A stretch of 33,140 bases of DNA from Pseudomonadota bacterium. Its GTDB lineage: Bacteria > Myxococcota_A > Polyangia > Polyangiales > Polyangiaceae. Under the pieces are notes generated by a model, which saw only the letters and a list, made by a program, of their open reading frames with translations, was not told the origin of the DNA and did no database searches. Both the position numbers and the translations under genes were made by a program. The stretch is taken from NCBI GenBank assembly GCA_023431345.1, contig JAEYWK010000046.1, forward strand, positions 1-33,140. The letters are read 5' to 3'. Below, in pieces: positions 31,584 through 33,140 of this stretch. How positions within the stretch are numbered: position 1 is the stretch's first letter; every line of letters begins with the position of its first letter.

Positions 31584-31828
31584 CGCCAGAGCCCCCGTTG
31601 ATCGAGCTGCGCCGCCAGCCTTCCGAGCTCGACGGCGAGGGCGCGCGCCCGATCGGCGCGCTCCGGCTGACACAGGCCCGCGATGGCGTCGGCCGTTGCC
31701 GGCTGTAGCGTGGCGGCCGCGAGGCCCTCCGACAGCGCCGGGCCGCGGGCGCCGAAGTAGTAGCGCGCGGCCACGAACGCGCGTTGAAAGTCCGGCGCTC
31801 TGGCCCAGTCTGTGACGCTTTCGTGCAT
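31580..31828 (-). CDS. Small hypothetical protein upstream of the SctL-like gene
   Basis: An 82-residue soluble protein (MHESVTDWARAPDFQRAFVA, ending QLDQRGLWR), mostly helical, with no signal or membrane segment. It is the first gene of the tight cluster: its TGA and the SctL-like ATG share ATGA, and a 73-bp gap precedes it after the thiolase stop. Position just ahead of an SctL-like gene could suggest a secretion-apparatus accessory such as SctK, but no such similarity is visible in the sequence, so I leave the function open. Confidence 0.55.
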   Translation of the reverse strand: MHESVTDWARAPDFQRAFVAARYYFGARGPALSEGLAAATLQPATADAIAGLCQPERADRARALAVELGRLAAQLDQRGLWR

Positions 31829-31901
31829 GTTTCGAGGCGACGCGAAGCCTAGCGCGATTCGGGCGCGCTTGCATGCGGACGCGCCGGCGGCGCCGCGCTG
31901 C

Positions 31902-33083
31902 TCAGCAGCGCTCGACGACGACCGCGACCGCCTCGCCGCCGCCGATGCAGAGGCTTGCGAGACCGCGCTTTGCCCCGCCGTCGTGCATCGCGCCGAGCAG
32001 GGTGACGAGGATGCGGGCCCCCGAGGCCCCGATCGGGTGACCGAGCGCGACCGCTCCGCCGCGCACGTTGACCTTCGCCGGATCGATGCCGGCCAGCTTG
32101 GTGCAAGCTTGCGTGACGCAGCTGAACGCTTCGTTGATCTCCCAAAGGTCGATGTCGGAGACGGCCAAGCCGAGCTTCTTCAGGGTGAGCTCGATGGCCT
32201 TGGCGGGAGCCGTGGTGAACCACTCGGGTGCTTGCGCGGCGCTGCCGTAGCCGACCACGCGCGCGAGCGGCTTCAGGCCGAGCCGCTTCACCGCGTGCTC
32301 GCTCGCGAGCACGAGCGCGGCCGCTCCGTCGTTGATGCTGGAGGCGTTGGCGGCGGTGATGGTGCCGTCTTTGGTGAAGGCGGGACGCAGCTTGGCGAAT
32401 TTGCTCGGGTCGCCGCGGCCCGGCTCCTCATCCTCGCTCACCAGCAGCGGGTCGCCCCTTTTTTGAGGGATCGAGACGGGCGCGATCTCTTTGGCGAAGG
32501 CGCCGCTCTTTTGCGCCGCGAGCGCGAGCGCGTAGCTCTTCGCCGCGAATTCGTCTTGCAGCTCGCGGGTGAGGCCGTGCTCTTTCGCGCAGAGCTCGCC
32601 GGCCTGACCCATGTGAAAGTCGTTGTAAGGGTCCCATAGCCCGTCGAAGATCATGCCGTCGACGAGCTTGCCGTCGCCCATGCGGTAGCCGGCGCGCGCT
32701 TCGCGCAAGTAGTAGGGGACGCTGGACATCGACTCCATGCCGCCCGCGACGACGAGCTCCGCGTCGCCCAGCGCCAGCGTCTTGGCGCCGAAGATCACCG
32801 CTTGCAGGCCTGAACCGCACACTTTGCTGACCGTGGTGGCCGGCACTGAGTGCGGAACGCCGCCGAAGATCGCGGCTTGGCGCGCCGGCGCCTGGCCGAT
32901 GCCCGCCGAGAGCACGTTGCCCATGAACACCTCACCCACCTGCTCCGGCGCCACCGCGGCGCGCTCGAGGGCGGATTGGATGGCAACGGCGCCGAGGCGG
33001 GGCGCCGGCACACTCGCGAGCTCACCCAGGTAGGATCCAATCGGCGTGCGCGCTGCGGAGACGATGTAGACGGGGTCGACCAT
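31902..33083 (-). CDS. Acetyl-CoA C-acetyltransferase (thiolase)
   Basis: A 393-residue thiolase of the biosynthetic type, which joins two acetyl-CoA to acetoacetyl-CoA. The usual length and all catalytic residues are present: Cys89 in SKVCGSGLQA, His349 in ALGHPIGASGAR, and Cys379 in LCIGGGEAVAV. The N-terminal PVYIVSAARTPIGSYLGELA and NEAFSCVTQA blocks are typical. It may supply acetoacetyl-CoA for polyhydroxybutyrate or for isoprenoid synthesis, or work in fatty-acid breakdown; the neighbours do not decide. The ATG at 33083 is 57 bp from the end of the window. It lies upstream of the 82-aa gene in the same orientation. Confidence 0.95.
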   Translation of the reverse strand: MVDPVYIVSAARTPIGSYLGELASVPAPRLGAVAIQSALERAAVAPEQVGEVFMGNVLSAGIGQAPARQAAIFGGVPHSVPATTVSKVCGSGLQAVIFGAKTLALGDAELVVAGGMESMSSVPYYLREARAGYRMGDGKLVDGMIFDGLWDPYNDFHMGQAGELCAKEHGLTRELQDEFAAKSYALALAAQKSGAFAKEIAPVSIPQKRGDPLLVSEDEEPGRGDPSKFAKLRPAFTKDGTITAANASSINDGAAALVLASEHAVKRLGLKPLARVVGYGSAAQAPEWFTTAPAKAIELTLKKLGLAVSDIDLWEINEAFSCVTQACTKLAGIDPAKVNVRGGAVALGHPIGASGARILVTLLGAMHDGGAKRGLASLCIGGGEAVAVVVERC

Positions 33084-33140
33084 CGAGAAAACCCTAGCGC
33101 AAATCCCGCGGCGCCAAGCGAAAGCGGTAAGTCCCCCCCC

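Noticed and set aside
33099..33116. Sigma54-like site before the thiolase gene (minus strand TGGC...TTGC)
   Set aside because: The distance between the GG and GC doublets is 13 nt, not the required 10.

Overview
The window is GC-rich, densely coded bacterial DNA with many GTG and TTG starts and many 4-bp stop/start overlaps. It carries two tRNA synthetases, a small SRP RNA, lipoprotein genes, a receiver-DUF4388 chemosensory locus and a strong sigma54-type promoter match. Together these suggest a member of the Myxococcota (former delta-proteobacteria, Polyangia/Sorangiineae-like). This is inferred from gene content, not from a marker-gene comparison. I saw no rRNA, tRNA, CRISPR array, transposase, integrase or phage gene, so this looks like chromosomal core DNA with small repeat insertions.

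Layout, left to right. 1-5410: the 3' end of a Cys-rich secreted-type protein, a divergent pair made of a DUF2723-like membrane protein (-) and aspS (+), then a DUF2325-like protein. 5595-10556: a compact signalling operon of a receiver-DUF4388 regulator, a CheW-like protein, a soluble MCP-like protein and a CheA-like kinase with two HPt domains, followed by rimI. 10562-13535: a PEGA-like lipoprotein, an unknown protein (-), and a metallophosphoesterase. 13536-14006: a non-coding island holding a hairpin terminator, tandem repeats and a 310-bp element bounded by perfect 28-bp inverted repeats. 14007-16411: cysS and a rhomboid protease (both -). 16459-22131: a lipoprotein and an MlaE permease, then a sigma54-like promoter ahead of DUF2203, folE, an SDR and a GH95 glycosidase. 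22142-26869 (all -): an acyl-CoA carboxylase carboxyltransferase subunit, a membrane/helical-repeat protein, SRP RNA, a YpeA-type acetyltransferase and an ABC-F ATPase. 27156-33083: a small membrane protein, a tandem repeat, a divergent PurM, a tightly overlapping operon (82-aa protein, SctL/FliH-like protein, M50 site-2 protease, Methyltransf_32-like methyltransferase), and a thiolase.

How the genes work together. The 5.6-10.1 kb genes look like one stripped-down chemosensory pathway: an MCP-like array protein, a CheW-like coupler, a CheA-like kinase and a receiver-PATAN output. No CheB, CheR or membrane-bound receptor is encoded alongside. Translation and protein-export housekeeping recurs (aspS, cysS, rimI, ABC-F, SRP RNA). 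The thiolase and the carboxyltransferase serve acyl-CoA metabolism. The folE-SDR pair suggests a pterin or other reductase step. The best candidates for new biology are the minimal chemosensory locus, the orphan SctL-like/site-2 protease operon, the inverted-repeat element at 13661-13970, and the recurring GGGCTGC hairpins.
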